Assembly (NCBI RefSeq): GCF_923868895.1
Contig: NZ_OV350343.1
Location: forward strand, 248,001 to 312,000
Length of the DNA: 64,000 nt
Source: Halomonas sp. TD01
Lineage (GTDB): Bacteria; Pseudomonadota; Gammaproteobacteria; Pseudomonadales; Halomonadaceae
Direction of reading: 5' to 3'
Part shown: one piece after another, positions 1 through 7,944 of the stretch
Numbering within the stretch: the stretch's first letter is position 1
How the letters are laid out: every line of letters begins with the position of its first letter
Notes under the pieces: model-generated
Seen by the model: the letters and a program-made list of their open reading frames with translations, nothing else
The model's database searches: none
What the model was told of the DNA's origin: nothing
Program-made: the position numbers and the translations under genes

Positions 1-1
1 A

Positions 2-988
2 ATGTCCATTGCCCGTTTTTCACCCTTTGAGCTGTTGCTGCTGAAAAGCCGCAGCCAAGTGGATACGGCAACACTACTACTGTTAGCCTGGGTGCTTGTG
101 CATCGCCAACAGGTGTCTGAAGGCCAGCGGCGACGCCGACTGGCTCAGGTCACCGCGCAATTTCGCCATGGACACGAACTTGGGCCAGTGATGGGTATTG
201 CCCATAGCCAAGACCTTCAAGCCATTCAATTAGCTGCTGAAGTGGTGCGCAAAGAGTGTTCCAGCGAGCGCAGCCTAAGCATACTTCACCAAGCGATCAC
301 TGTGGCCACCGACGATGGTGAGTTATCTCTGAATAACCATTACATTCTGGGCTTTCTCGCTGATTTGCTAAATGTCACGCCTGCCACGCTTAACACACTC
401 TTTCATGAGTTAACGGGCAAACCATTGCGAGCAGCAGAGGATCCCAGCCGAGACGCTTACTGGCAGGTGCACGACCCAGAATATCACGCTCGCAAGGCAC
501 GCGACGCGCACGCTGCTGAGCAAAAAGCCAAAGAGGCCCAAGCGAAGGCCGAAGAGCGCCAGCGTGCTAATACGGAACAACAGCAACAAAAGCGGCAGAA
601 CAAACAGCGCCAACAGGAAGAAGCACACCGCGAGAAGGCAAAAAAGGAACAGTCCAAACAAAAAGAGCGCCGCAATCGACAAGAACACACTCAACAGCAA
701 GAGCGACAACGTTGGCAACAAGAGCAAGCACGTCAGGAAGAAGCACATCGCCAGCACCGACAACGGGAACGCCCTTCACCTCCCCCCGACCGCACCACTC
801 GGGCTCTCGCTGTATTAGGGCTGACACCTGGGGCAAATCGTGCCGATATCCGCCGTGCCTATCGTCGCATGGCGCAGCTACATCATCCTGACCGCTTCTA
901 TTCGGGTAGTGAACATCAAGTAGCACTGGCATCAACACGCTTTCAGCGCATCAAAAGTGCCTATGATTATTTGATGCAAAACACCTGA
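2..988 (+). CDS. TerB-like / C-terminal J-domain protein (DjlA-like co-chaperone)
   Basis: Probable Hsp70 (DnaK) co-chaperone. The N-terminal ~150 residues resemble a TerB/tellurite-resistance-type helical domain, as in DjlA. Residues ~160-260 are a Gln/Glu/Lys/Arg-rich coiled coil, and residues ~266-327 form a J domain with the HPD triad at 295-297 (LHHPDRF), the motif needed to stimulate DnaK ATPase. No transmembrane helix is visible, whereas classical DjlA has one at its N terminus. The first ATG lies at base 2, so the window edge may hide a more upstream start. It is followed by a second, degenerate J-like gene on the same strand. The role as a DnaK partner is family knowledge; the client is unknown. 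Confidence 0.75.
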   Translation: MSIARFSPFELLLLKSRSQVDTATLLLLAWVLVHRQQVSEGQRRRRLAQVTAQFRHGHELGPVMGIAHSQDLQAIQLAAEVVRKECSSERSLSILHQAITVATDDGELSLNNHYILGFLADLLNVTPATLNTLFHELTGKPLRAAEDPSRDAYWQVHDPEYHARKARDAHAAEQKAKEAQAKAEERQRANTEQQQQKRQNKQRQQEEAHREKAKKEQSKQKERRNRQEHTQQQERQRWQQEQARQEEAHRQHRQRERPSPPPDRTTRALAVLGLTPGANRADIRRAYRRMAQLHHPDRFYSGSEHQVALASTRFQRIKSAYDYLMQNT

Positions 989-1032
989 CCAGCCTACTGT
1001 TAACGATTAAGGGCTAAGCGCCCAAACCGACA

Positions 1033-1485
1033 GTGAGTATCAACTCGAACATTATGCGCGATTTGTATCAACGACTGACACTGACACCCGACGCGAGTGA
1101 TCACGAAATCAAAAGCGCGGTGGCACGCTGCCCAAACAGTGCATTGCGCCAAGACGCTGAAACCGTGCTGGGCGCTGCAGAGCACCGTGACGCTTATAAC
1201 AAGCTCCACAAAACGGTCAGTGACATAGGCCAATTGCGGGCAAGGCTGGGACTAACACACGGCGCTCATTGGCAGGGAGATGTGGCCAATGACTTTTCCC
1301 TGCCACCCGATAATGCTATTTCGCGCCATGACGAGTTAATTGATCGCGTTAGTCTAGCGGTATCACTTTATAACCGCTGGAGGCGCTTCAAAGGCCCGTG
1401 GTTACTCGTCGCCCTGTTCACCATTGGTGCTGGCATGGGTCTCGCCTTTGGGCTCACCCTGGGCTTGGGGCTTGGCATGGGATGA
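1033..1485 (+). CDS. small membrane protein with degenerate J-like N terminus
   Basis: A 150-residue protein of unknown function. The first ~55 residues (MRDLYQRLTLTPDASDHEIKSAV) follow the helix I/II pattern of a J domain, but the HPD triad is missing, so it should not activate DnaK in the usual way. A Gly/Leu-rich hydrophobic segment at ~residues 125-150 is a likely single membrane anchor at the extreme C terminus. GTG at 1033 is one start; ATG at 1054 is an alternative. It lies 44 bp after the TerB/J gene, suggesting a two-gene unit. Its 3' end overlaps the convergent MscS gene by 84 bp. It could be a regulator or decoy of the DnaK machinery; that is inference. Confidence 0.6.
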   Translation: MSINSNIMRDLYQRLTLTPDASDHEIKSAVARCPNSALRQDAETVLGAAEHRDAYNKLHKTVSDIGQLRARLGLTHGAHWQGDVANDFSLPPDNAISRHDELIDRVSLAVSLYNRWRRFKGPWLLVALFTIGAGMGLAFGLTLGLGLGMG

Positions 1486-3924
1486 TGCCCCTGCCCGCTC
1501 GCGGTCATCTTGGCGCGTTTCAGCCTTTGTTGGGCGCGGAGCAGGTTTTGGCGGCGTAGGCCGCTTCCGTGAGCTACCGTCGTCATCGCTGGCCTTATCC
1601 CCTCGGGCATTGTCAGTCGGCTCGTCTAGCGTGAAATCCGTGCCAGCACTCTCTTTTCTCGTGCTCTCTTTTCTCGTGCTCTCGTCGGGCATACGATCTT
1701 GCCTGCTATCTTCTGAGCGCGCTTCCATGCTGACGCTGAGACGCGGTACGCCCAGGTCGATTTCCTGAGTTTCCATGCGTTGCTTCAATAGCAGGTTAAA
1801 GGCACGCGATACGTCCCACTGCATTTCTGGTGCGGTGCGAAAACGCATTCGCAAAATAGGGCAACCATCTTCAAAGCCCTGCACACCCTGCATTTCTAAA
1901 GGTGACCAAATATAGTGGCGCATCATGGGGTCTTTGCGTAGCTCTTGCGCTGTCTCTTGCATCAGCGTAATTGCATCATCAATTTTCATCGCATAGGGGA
2001 TACGAATACGCATCAGCGCAATCCCGAACTGGCGCGACATGTTATGAATCGACTCAATGCGGCTAAAGGTAATGATATGAACAACACCATCTAAATCACG
2101 CAGCTTCACGGTACGCAGTGTTAGCCCTTCAACGGTTCCCATGTGGCCGTTAATCTGAACGAAGTCGTCAACTGCCAGGGAGTCTTCAATCAGGATAAAG
2201 ATCCCGGTGATTAAATCCTGCACCAACGTTTGGGCACCAAAACCAATCGCCAGGCCGATAACACCCGCACCAGCAAGTAGTGGCGTAACGTTAACGCCAA
2301 GATTTGCTAACCCGGCAATTACCGCAATGATCAAAATCGTGACAAAAATCACATTGCGAATCATCGGCGTAATGGTTTGCGCCCGGGCTTGATTCACTCG
2401 CCTACCGCGAGAGCGCGCGGATGATGTTAGCGCCCGCTGAATCGCCGTATCAGCAAAAATCCATACCAGCCAAGCCAGCAAAATGGTTGAACCCAGACTT
2501 ACCAAGGCTTGGCCAATACGGGCACTGGCTACCGCTTGCTGACCAAGCCCAAACAACGACCCTCCCCAAACCTGCATAAACAGTTCAGCGAACACCATCC
2601 AGGCGCAAAGGTGGGCAAGTACAAAGCCAAAGCGCTCTAAACGCTTACGATATTGGCTGTAACGACGACGATGGCGGCGTTTACCTAAGCGTTCTGACTG
2701 ACGTCTCAGCAAGCCCGTCACCACTAGCGTCAACACCAACAAGCTTGCCGAGATAATCGAGCGTGCAAGCGCTGTTCCCACATCCCCCACGGTGATGAAG
2801 ATCGCCAACAATGACCCCCCCACCATCAGCAGCGCAGGAATATGCCAGAGGCCGCCCAGCGCACGAATCATCTCAACGGCAGCACTTGCATCGCGGCGCT
2901 GCTTGTAAGGGCGGTTACAAATCAGATGACGAACGGGGCGTTTAAACTTAAATATGAAGCGTGCAGACAGCAGAGCAGCTAGCATATTCGCAAGGACAGA
3001 CACTAAGCTGGATAGTTCGCTACCCAACAGCTCTACTAAACGGGTGGAGTTCACCGCGTCGCCCAAGGCGATTAATGCGCCAATGACAAACAGGCCGCGC
3101 AAGGCTTTCTGTTGCAGCACCTGCACCGCTGTAAAACGATGGCCTCGGCTGAAAAACGCAATGACCGTTTCAATCACCACCGACAGTGCGCGACCACACA
3201 CACACACATAAGCGACAACCAATACAATCGTGCGGCCGGAGCTGTACGGCAATATTTGTCCAACCCCCAGCGTAATCGCGAAAGACAGCGCCCAGGGCAG
3301 CATGCGACGTAAAAAGTGTACAGCCAATAACCATGCTTTTGGATCTCGAGGTAAGTCCAGAGGCCATTCCCGCCGTCTGGCGATCAAGCGCCCAAACGCA
3401 ATCATAACGACCAACAGTACGACCCAAACAACTGCAAGGACGGCACCCTCTGCCACGGCGCGTACCGCTTCACCCTGGTCAGCACCATCATTTAATGCGC
3501 GTAAATCGGCAGCCCCTTGCACCAATTGCCGTGACCATTCATCAATCGGCGAGTCACCTGCCTGAGCGTGCTCGCCAATATCGGTCAGCGTATCTGCTAA
3601 TGCACCCAGCAGGCCTTGATGGACGATTTTGTCCTCTTCGGTCGCATCAGTGGCAAGCTGTAATTCTCGCAGAGAGTCGAGCAGCGCTTTACGCTGTTCT
3701 TCGCTCTCCAGCATTGTGATCACATCGTTAAGCGAGTTTTGGAAGCTTTCACCACTGACGTTCTGCTCTTCCGATGCGTCATTGCCCCCACCCAGGCTAG
3801 GCAGCGAAACGCTCTGCGCCTGAGCATGGGTCATCAGACCTATGAGTAGCGTCAAAAAAACGCTTAACACGATATTGATTGTCCAGTGCTGTCGCACATT
3901 TGACTCCTGGAAATAGACCGACAC
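1402..3924 (-). CDS. MscS-family mechanosensitive channel, large, with long polar tail
   Basis: Inner-membrane mechanosensitive channel that would release solutes on hypo-osmotic shock. A signal peptide (ends near AQAQS, ~residue 38) is followed by a ~130-residue periplasmic region, several hydrophobic helices from ~150 to 540, then the MscS pore helix (LLAGAGVIGLAIGFGAQ, ~550-570) and the beta domain (DDFVQINGHMGTVE). At 840 residues it is much longer than E. coli MscS (286) and closer in plan to MscK/YbdG-type relatives. Residues ~735-840 are a charged, Ser/Pro-rich disordered tail containing an in-frame tandem STRKE duplication. The last 84 bases overlap the convergent small membrane-protein gene, so part of the tail may be a recent read-through extension. 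Confidence 0.85.
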   Translation of the reverse strand: MSVYFQESNVRQHWTINIVLSVFLTLLIGLMTHAQAQSVSLPSLGGGNDASEEQNVSGESFQNSLNDVITMLESEEQRKALLDSLRELQLATDATEEDKIVHQGLLGALADTLTDIGEHAQAGDSPIDEWSRQLVQGAADLRALNDGADQGEAVRAVAEGAVLAVVWVVLLVVMIAFGRLIARRREWPLDLPRDPKAWLLAVHFLRRMLPWALSFAITLGVGQILPYSSGRTIVLVVAYVCVCGRALSVVIETVIAFFSRGHRFTAVQVLQQKALRGLFVIGALIALGDAVNSTRLVELLGSELSSLVSVLANMLAALLSARFIFKFKRPVRHLICNRPYKQRRDASAAVEMIRALGGLWHIPALLMVGGSLLAIFITVGDVGTALARSIISASLLVLTLVVTGLLRRQSERLGKRRHRRRYSQYRKRLERFGFVLAHLCAWMVFAELFMQVWGGSLFGLGQQAVASARIGQALVSLGSTILLAWLVWIFADTAIQRALTSSARSRGRRVNQARAQTITPMIRNVIFVTILIIAVIAGLANLGVNVTPLLAGAGVIGLAIGFGAQTLVQDLITGIFILIEDSLAVDDFVQINGHMGTVEGLTLRTVKLRDLDGVVHIITFSRIESIHNMSRQFGIALMRIRIPYAMKIDDAITLMQETAQELRKDPMMRHYIWSPLEMQGVQGFEDGCPILRMRFRTAPEMQWDVSRAFNLLLKQRMETQEIDLGVPRLSVSMEARSEDSRQDRMPDESTRKESTRKESAGTDFTLDEPTDNARGDKASDDDGSSRKRPTPPKPAPRPTKAETRQDDRERAGASSHAKPQAQGEPKGETHASTNGEQGDE
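1651..1680. repeat. 15-bp tandem duplication inside the MscS tail
   Basis: Two identical adjacent copies of ctcttttctcgtgct lie at 1651-1665 and 1666-1680. Being a multiple of three, the duplication keeps frame and encodes a repeated STRKE unit in the disordered C-terminal tail. This is a typical slippage product and a potential length-variable site between strains. Confidence 0.85.
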
Positions 3925-4025
3925 AACACGCCGGTTAGTTAGCGTTTACTTAACTTAATACCCTCAGCCTTAATGCGTGACTATGATAGGCTGTTGGCTT
4001 AAACGTTCACCTCAAGGATACCGAG

Positions 4026-5033
4026 ATGACGCTGCAAGCTCCTCCTAACCGTACAAATAGTGACGGAAAAACAAGGCGTGTCGGTGTTGAAATTGAATTC
4101 GCCGGACTTCCGCCGCGTGATACCGCTAAACTGGTACGCGAGCTATTTGGGGGTGAGCTTAACGTGGTAAGCCCCCATCGGCTACTGGTAGAAGCGACTC
4201 GATGGGGCGAGTTCGGCATTGAGTTGGACACCCAGTATGCTCATCCTGATAAGACGCTACTAGAAGAACACCATGAAGGCGACAGTGAATGGGCACGCCA
4301 GCAGCACCAGCGTCGAATAGAGTTCCATCAAAAAACCCGCGAACTTATTGGCGACATGGTGACAGGCTTAGTGCCTACGGAAATTGTCTGTCCACCGATT
4401 CCCTGGGATGAACTGGACCAACTAGACCAGCTATTTGGCGCCCTTCGTGACAAAGGAGCGAAAGGCACGGATGCCAGCTTACTCTACGGATTTGGGCTGC
4501 ATCTAAACCCTGAAGTAGAACGACTTGACGTTGATTACCTTCTAGCAATGATGCAAGCGTATTTACTGCTCGCCAGTTGGCTGCGCGATGAAATCAAAGT
4601 CGACATTACCCGTGAGGTATTGCCCCACGCTAATCCATTTCATAAAGAGTACGCGCTTAAAGTCCTGAATTCCGGCTATCAGCCCGACTTAGATACGTTT
4701 ATCGATGACTATTTACACTACAACCCTACTCGGAACCGGGAGCTAGACCTACTGCCGCTGTTTGCGCACCTGCGACCCGACCATCCCCATGAGTTGCTGC
4801 ATAGCCAGCTCACTAAACCACGCCCAACGTTTCATTATCGGCTACCGAATGCGCAGCTTTCACAGCCTGGTTGGGGGTCAGTAGTGGAGTGGAACCGCTG
4901 GGTTGAGGTAGAAAAGCTGGCCGCAAACAGTGACGTGCTGCGTGCACGCTGTAATGAGTATATTGCTGAACACAGCCAGCCTTGGTGGAGACGCTGTAAA
5001 ACGAAGCTGCTTGGCTTATTCAAGTCATCCTAA
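4026..5033 (+). CDS. putative amidoligase (COOH-NH2 ligase-type enzyme)
   Basis: Member of the amidoligase superfamily, which is related to gamma-glutamylcysteine ligase/glutamine synthetase folds and joins a carboxylate to an amine using ATP. The N-terminal signature RRVGVEIEFAGL (residues ~17-28) with its Glu pair is the usual metal-ATP binding strand. GIELDTQYA and the histidine-containing GFGLHLNPEV further on fit the same family. It is soluble, 335 residues, with an AAGGA ribosome binding site ahead of the ATG at 4026. The next gene, 29 bp downstream, is a C26-type glutamine amidotransferase; this pairing is known for amidoligase loci and suggests synthesis and hydrolysis or trimming of a small amide or gamma-glutamyl product. 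The substrate is unknown. Confidence 0.75.
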   Translation: MTLQAPPNRTNSDGKTRRVGVEIEFAGLPPRDTAKLVRELFGGELNVVSPHRLLVEATRWGEFGIELDTQYAHPDKTLLEEHHEGDSEWARQQHQRRIEFHQKTRELIGDMVTGLVPTEIVCPPIPWDELDQLDQLFGALRDKGAKGTDASLLYGFGLHLNPEVERLDVDYLLAMMQAYLLLASWLRDEIKVDITREVLPHANPFHKEYALKVLNSGYQPDLDTFIDDYLHYNPTRNRELDLLPLFAHLRPDHPHELLHSQLTKPRPTFHYRLPNAQLSQPGWGSVVEWNRWVEVEKLAANSDVLRARCNEYIAEHSQPWWRRCKTKLLGLFKSS

Positions 5034-5062
5034 ATACACTGCCTTAGTGAGAACTTGCCAGC

Positions 5063-5734
5063 ATGTCTCGACCGCTTATTGGGATTACAACTTCTGATCA
5101 AAAAAGCCACCTAGCTTGGTGGTTTGACTGGTTCGCCGTATGGCGACATGGCGGTAAACCACTTCGCTTGTCCCCTTCACGTCCCCTGCCAGAACACTTA
5201 GACGGGCTAATTATTGGTGGCGGCGATGATATTCAAGCACATCTTTACGGTGATGAAGTACAGCTAGACGTGCGGCTGGATCCGGCCCGTGATGAACTGG
5301 AACTCAACCTACTCGGCCGATTTATTCCGCAAAACACTCCTGTGTTAGGCATTTGTCGAGGGGCTCAGCTAATCAACGTTCACTTGGGCGGCACCCTCGA
5401 CCCTGATATTTACACTACCCACGAAGGGCTTAAGCGGCGACGCACGGTTCTACCGCGTAAGACAGTGGATATAGTCGGAGGGAGCAAGCTTTATCAGCTA
5501 TTGGGCGTCACGTGGTGCCGTGTGAATAGCCTGCATCATCAGGCGGTCAATAAAGCGGGTGACGGCATCAATATTGTTGCCCGCGACCGGGACGGACTGG
5601 TGCAGGGAATTGAATCCACAAAACATGATTTTTTGATCGGCGTTCAGTGGCACCCAGAGTGGCTTATTTTCAACCGCCCCCAGCAACGCTTGATTAGTGC
5701 ACTGGTGGCGGCTGCTAAGCAAAGTGCACGCTAG
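5063..5734 (+). CDS. class I glutamine amidotransferase, peptidase C26 (PuuD-like)
   Basis: Gamma-glutamyl-GABA hydrolase-type enzyme that cleaves gamma-glutamyl amide bonds in the cytoplasm. The nucleophile elbow LGICRGAQ (Cys ~98) and the QWHPEW motif (His ~197, Glu two residues on) supply the Cys-His-Glu triad. At 223 residues it is a little shorter than PuuD (254). It sits 29 bp after the amidoligase and is almost certainly cotranscribed. It may hydrolyse the ligase product or an intermediate rather than take part in putrescine breakdown, since no other puu gene is nearby. Confidence 0.8.
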   Translation: MSRPLIGITTSDQKSHLAWWFDWFAVWRHGGKPLRLSPSRPLPEHLDGLIIGGGDDIQAHLYGDEVQLDVRLDPARDELELNLLGRFIPQNTPVLGICRGAQLINVHLGGTLDPDIYTTHEGLKRRRTVLPRKTVDIVGGSKLYQLLGVTWCRVNSLHHQAVNKAGDGINIVARDRDGLVQGIESTKHDFLIGVQWHPEWLIFNRPQQRLISALVAAAKQSAR

Positions 5735-5756
5735 ATACCTGCGCACTGCCGTCTGG

Positions 5757-6260
5757 CTAGCCTTTTAAGGCTGCCAGCGCGGCCTCATAATCAGGTTCGT
5801 TTTTCAGCTCGCTCACAAGCTCACTGTGCAACACACGGTTGTCCGCATCGAGCACTACCACGGCACGCGCGCACAATCCTTCCATTGCACTATTCGCTAA
5901 CGCGACACCCCAGGCTTCTTGGAACTCTCGGTGGCGAAAGGTAGACAGGGTTTCAACGTTATCTAACCCCTCTGCGCCACAAAAGCGCTTGGCTGCAAAA
6001 GGCAAATCAGCAGACACCACCAGCACAACAGTGTCGTCCAACTCCGAGGCCAGCTCATTAAACCGCCGAGTAGACACCGCGCAGGTGGGTGTATCCACAC
6101 TCGGGATAATATTCAGCACTTTGCGCTTGCCCGAATAAGTATCGAGGGTTACATCTTCTAAATCGGCATTGGTGAGCGTCATCAGCGGAGCCGTTTGGCC
6201 TGGGGCAGGCAGCGTACCTGCAACGTCCATGGGCTCGCCAGCACGAGTTATCTTTTGCAT
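5757..6260 (-). CDS. tpx: thiol peroxidase, atypical 2-Cys peroxiredoxin
   Basis: Thioredoxin-dependent reduction of hydrogen peroxide and lipid hydroperoxides. The peroxidatic Cys60 lies in SVDTPTCAVS and the resolving Cys94 in KRFCGAEG; these match Cys61 and Cys95 of E. coli Tpx. The length of 167 residues is normal and the fold looks complete. A ribosome binding site AGGAG precedes the ATG. It stands alone, convergent with the amidoligase/amidotransferase pair. Confidence 0.95.
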   Translation of the reverse strand: MQKITRAGEPMDVAGTLPAPGQTAPLMTLTNADLEDVTLDTYSGKRKVLNIIPSVDTPTCAVSTRRFNELASELDDTVVLVVSADLPFAAKRFCGAEGLDNVETLSTFRHREFQEAWGVALANSAMEGLCARAVVVLDADNRVLHSELVSELKNEPDYEAALAALKG

Positions 6261-6382
6261 TTTAGGCTCCTAATATAAAGCGAAAAAGGTGTATGGTGAG
6301 AATTATCACCTTACAGGGTAATGCCCTGATTGGGCTAACCTTTCCTCTCTAACCTTTCCTCTGACAGGACAACGAGAACGCC

Positions 6383-7099
6383 ATGGCCTCTTTAGTCATT
6401 ATCAAAACCGGTGACGCCTTCCCTGAAGTGGTCGACCAATACGGTGATTTCGAGCAACTCTTTATCAATCAACTTTCGACGGCACTGCCTGAACATCTGT
6501 CGCTCAGGGTTTGGGATGCCCGCAAACAAGGCGTTCCCCCTTCCCCTGCATCATTTGCCGGCATTATGCTCACGGGTTCTCACAGCATGGTGAGCGAACA
6601 GGCAGCGTGGAGCGAGGCGCTAAAGCCTTGGCTTCAGCAGGCGTTAGCCGAGAACGTCCCAATGCTTGGCGTGTGCTATGGCCATCAGTTGATGGCGTCA
6701 GCATTCGGCGGCATTAGTGATTACCACCCCGCAGGAAGAGAGTCTGGAACGCACAACGTACGTCTCACCCAAGCAGGTCATCAAGACCCTCTGTTTAGCA
6801 AGCTGCCCACGCAATTCCCGGCCCACTTGACCCATGCCCAGTCCGTCATGCAACTGCCCCGCAACACCACGGTATTGGCTCATAACAGTCACGATGCTCA
6901 TCAAGCACTACGTTATGGCCCTCGCCAATGGAGTGTGCAATTTCATCCAGAGTTCACCCGACCAGTAATGCATGCTTATATCGAGCGCCAGAAAGCCATA
7001 TTGCGCGACCAAGGTGATAATCCTGACGCGCTCATAAACGCCATTACCGACACCCAAGCGGCCACTGGCCTACTGCGCCATTTCCTGCGCTTTACGTAG
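6383..7099 (+). CDS. class I glutamine amidotransferase (GuaA-like domain, stand-alone)
   Basis: Stand-alone glutamine amidotransferase-like hydrolase of 238 residues. It has the nucleophile motif LGVCYGHQL (Cys ~98) and the QFHPEF His/Glu motif (~190). No synthase domain is fused and no partner synthase is adjacent, so the acceptor reaction is unknown. Some members of this family are gamma-glutamyl peptidases rather than ammonia donors. The start ATG at 6383 follows an AACGAGAAC stretch. The last 8 bases overlap the convergent endonuclease V gene. Confidence 0.8.
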   Translation: MASLVIIKTGDAFPEVVDQYGDFEQLFINQLSTALPEHLSLRVWDARKQGVPPSPASFAGIMLTGSHSMVSEQAAWSEALKPWLQQALAENVPMLGVCYGHQLMASAFGGISDYHPAGRESGTHNVRLTQAGHQDPLFSKLPTQFPAHLTHAQSVMQLPRNTTVLAHNSHDAHQALRYGPRQWSVQFHPEFTRPVMHAYIERQKAILRDQGDNPDALINAITDTQAATGLLRHFLRFT

Positions 7100-7784
7100 G
7101 TCGCTTTTGGTCGCGTCTTGACGCAAGCCGGTCCGCTAACCGCGTGGGTTCTGGTAACTTGGTGCGCCCTAAACAGCGCACCACCCAGTCCAGCGACGTT
7201 TCAAGGGATAATCGATGACCAGGCGACACAAATACCGGCTTTACGTTTGCCCGCGAACGCAGCACAGCGCCAATAACGTCTTTACCTGATGTTAGAGGCA
7301 CCCAATCACCACGCGTATTTCCCACTTCTGCATGCTGCCCCGTTAATCGGGACTTAGCGATGCCGATCGTCGGTAAATTTAGCCATAGCCCCAAGTGAGC
7401 GGCTACGCCAAGTCGTCGAGGATGTGCAATTCCCTGGCCATCGACCATTACCAGTTCTGGTGTGATCGTAAGCTTAGTGAATGCTTCCAGAGCTGCTGGG
7501 ATCTCACGAAAAGAGAGCAGACCAGGAATATAAGGCATACGTGTTGGCTCACGATGAACCACTTGCTCAACCATAGCCAAGTGCTGCGTGGTGTCAGGCT
7601 GCCACTTTAGAACAACCACCGCCGCGCGAGTGATCTCACCATCCGCTTCAAACCCAATATCCACCCCAGCAACGTGGTGTACGGGGCCGATACGATCCGT
7701 GGTTTCAAGTCGTTTCGCCAGCACTGTTTGCAGCGCTACGGCCTCTTTTGGAGCTAAATTCCAGTCATGTAGCGGTGCGTCCAT
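7092..7784 (-). CDS. nfi: endonuclease V (deoxyinosine 3' endonuclease)
   Basis: DNA repair nuclease that nicks one base 3' of deoxyinosine. Conserved elements are all present: the first acidic residue in VAGVDIGFE, the strand-separating wedge PYIPGLLSFRE with its catalytic Glu, and VDGQGIAHPRRLG carrying the second catalytic Asp, followed by PTIGIAKSRL. The length of 230 residues is normal for bacterial Nfi. A strong AAGGAGG site stands 5 bases before the ATG. It appears monocistronic. Confidence 0.94.
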   Translation of the reverse strand: MDAPLHDWNLAPKEAVALQTVLAKRLETTDRIGPVHHVAGVDIGFEADGEITRAAVVVLKWQPDTTQHLAMVEQVVHREPTRMPYIPGLLSFREIPAALEAFTKLTITPELVMVDGQGIAHPRRLGVAAHLGLWLNLPTIGIAKSRLTGQHAEVGNTRGDWVPLTSGKDVIGAVLRSRANVKPVFVSPGHRLSLETSLDWVVRCLGRTKLPEPTRLADRLASRRDQKRPT

Positions 7785-7850
7785 GCAGCCTCCTTTTACT
7801 GAACCATCATCATACTAACGTAGCTCAACTTCCCAGCTGCAATTAGAGGC

Positions 7851-7886
7851 AAAAAAATCCCCTTAAGCCGCTGGGCGTAAGGGGAT
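7851..7886 (-). terminator. Rho-independent terminator of the DEAD-box helicase gene
   Basis: A 9-bp stem, ATCCCCTTA (7857-7865) pairing with TAAGGGGAT (7878-7886), is followed on the minus strand by a run of seven T (7851-7857). It lies 59 bases past the helicase stop codon. Confidence 0.85.
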
Positions 7887-7944
7887 AGAACGATCGTTAA
7901 ACGTCGTTTTAAAGCACCATTAAAATATGGCGCTATACATTAAC

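Noticed and set aside
410..763. 117-codon antisense frame rich in Leu/Phe/Cys
   Set aside because: It is the complement of the Gln/Lys-rich coiled-coil of the J-domain gene; composition is explained by that.
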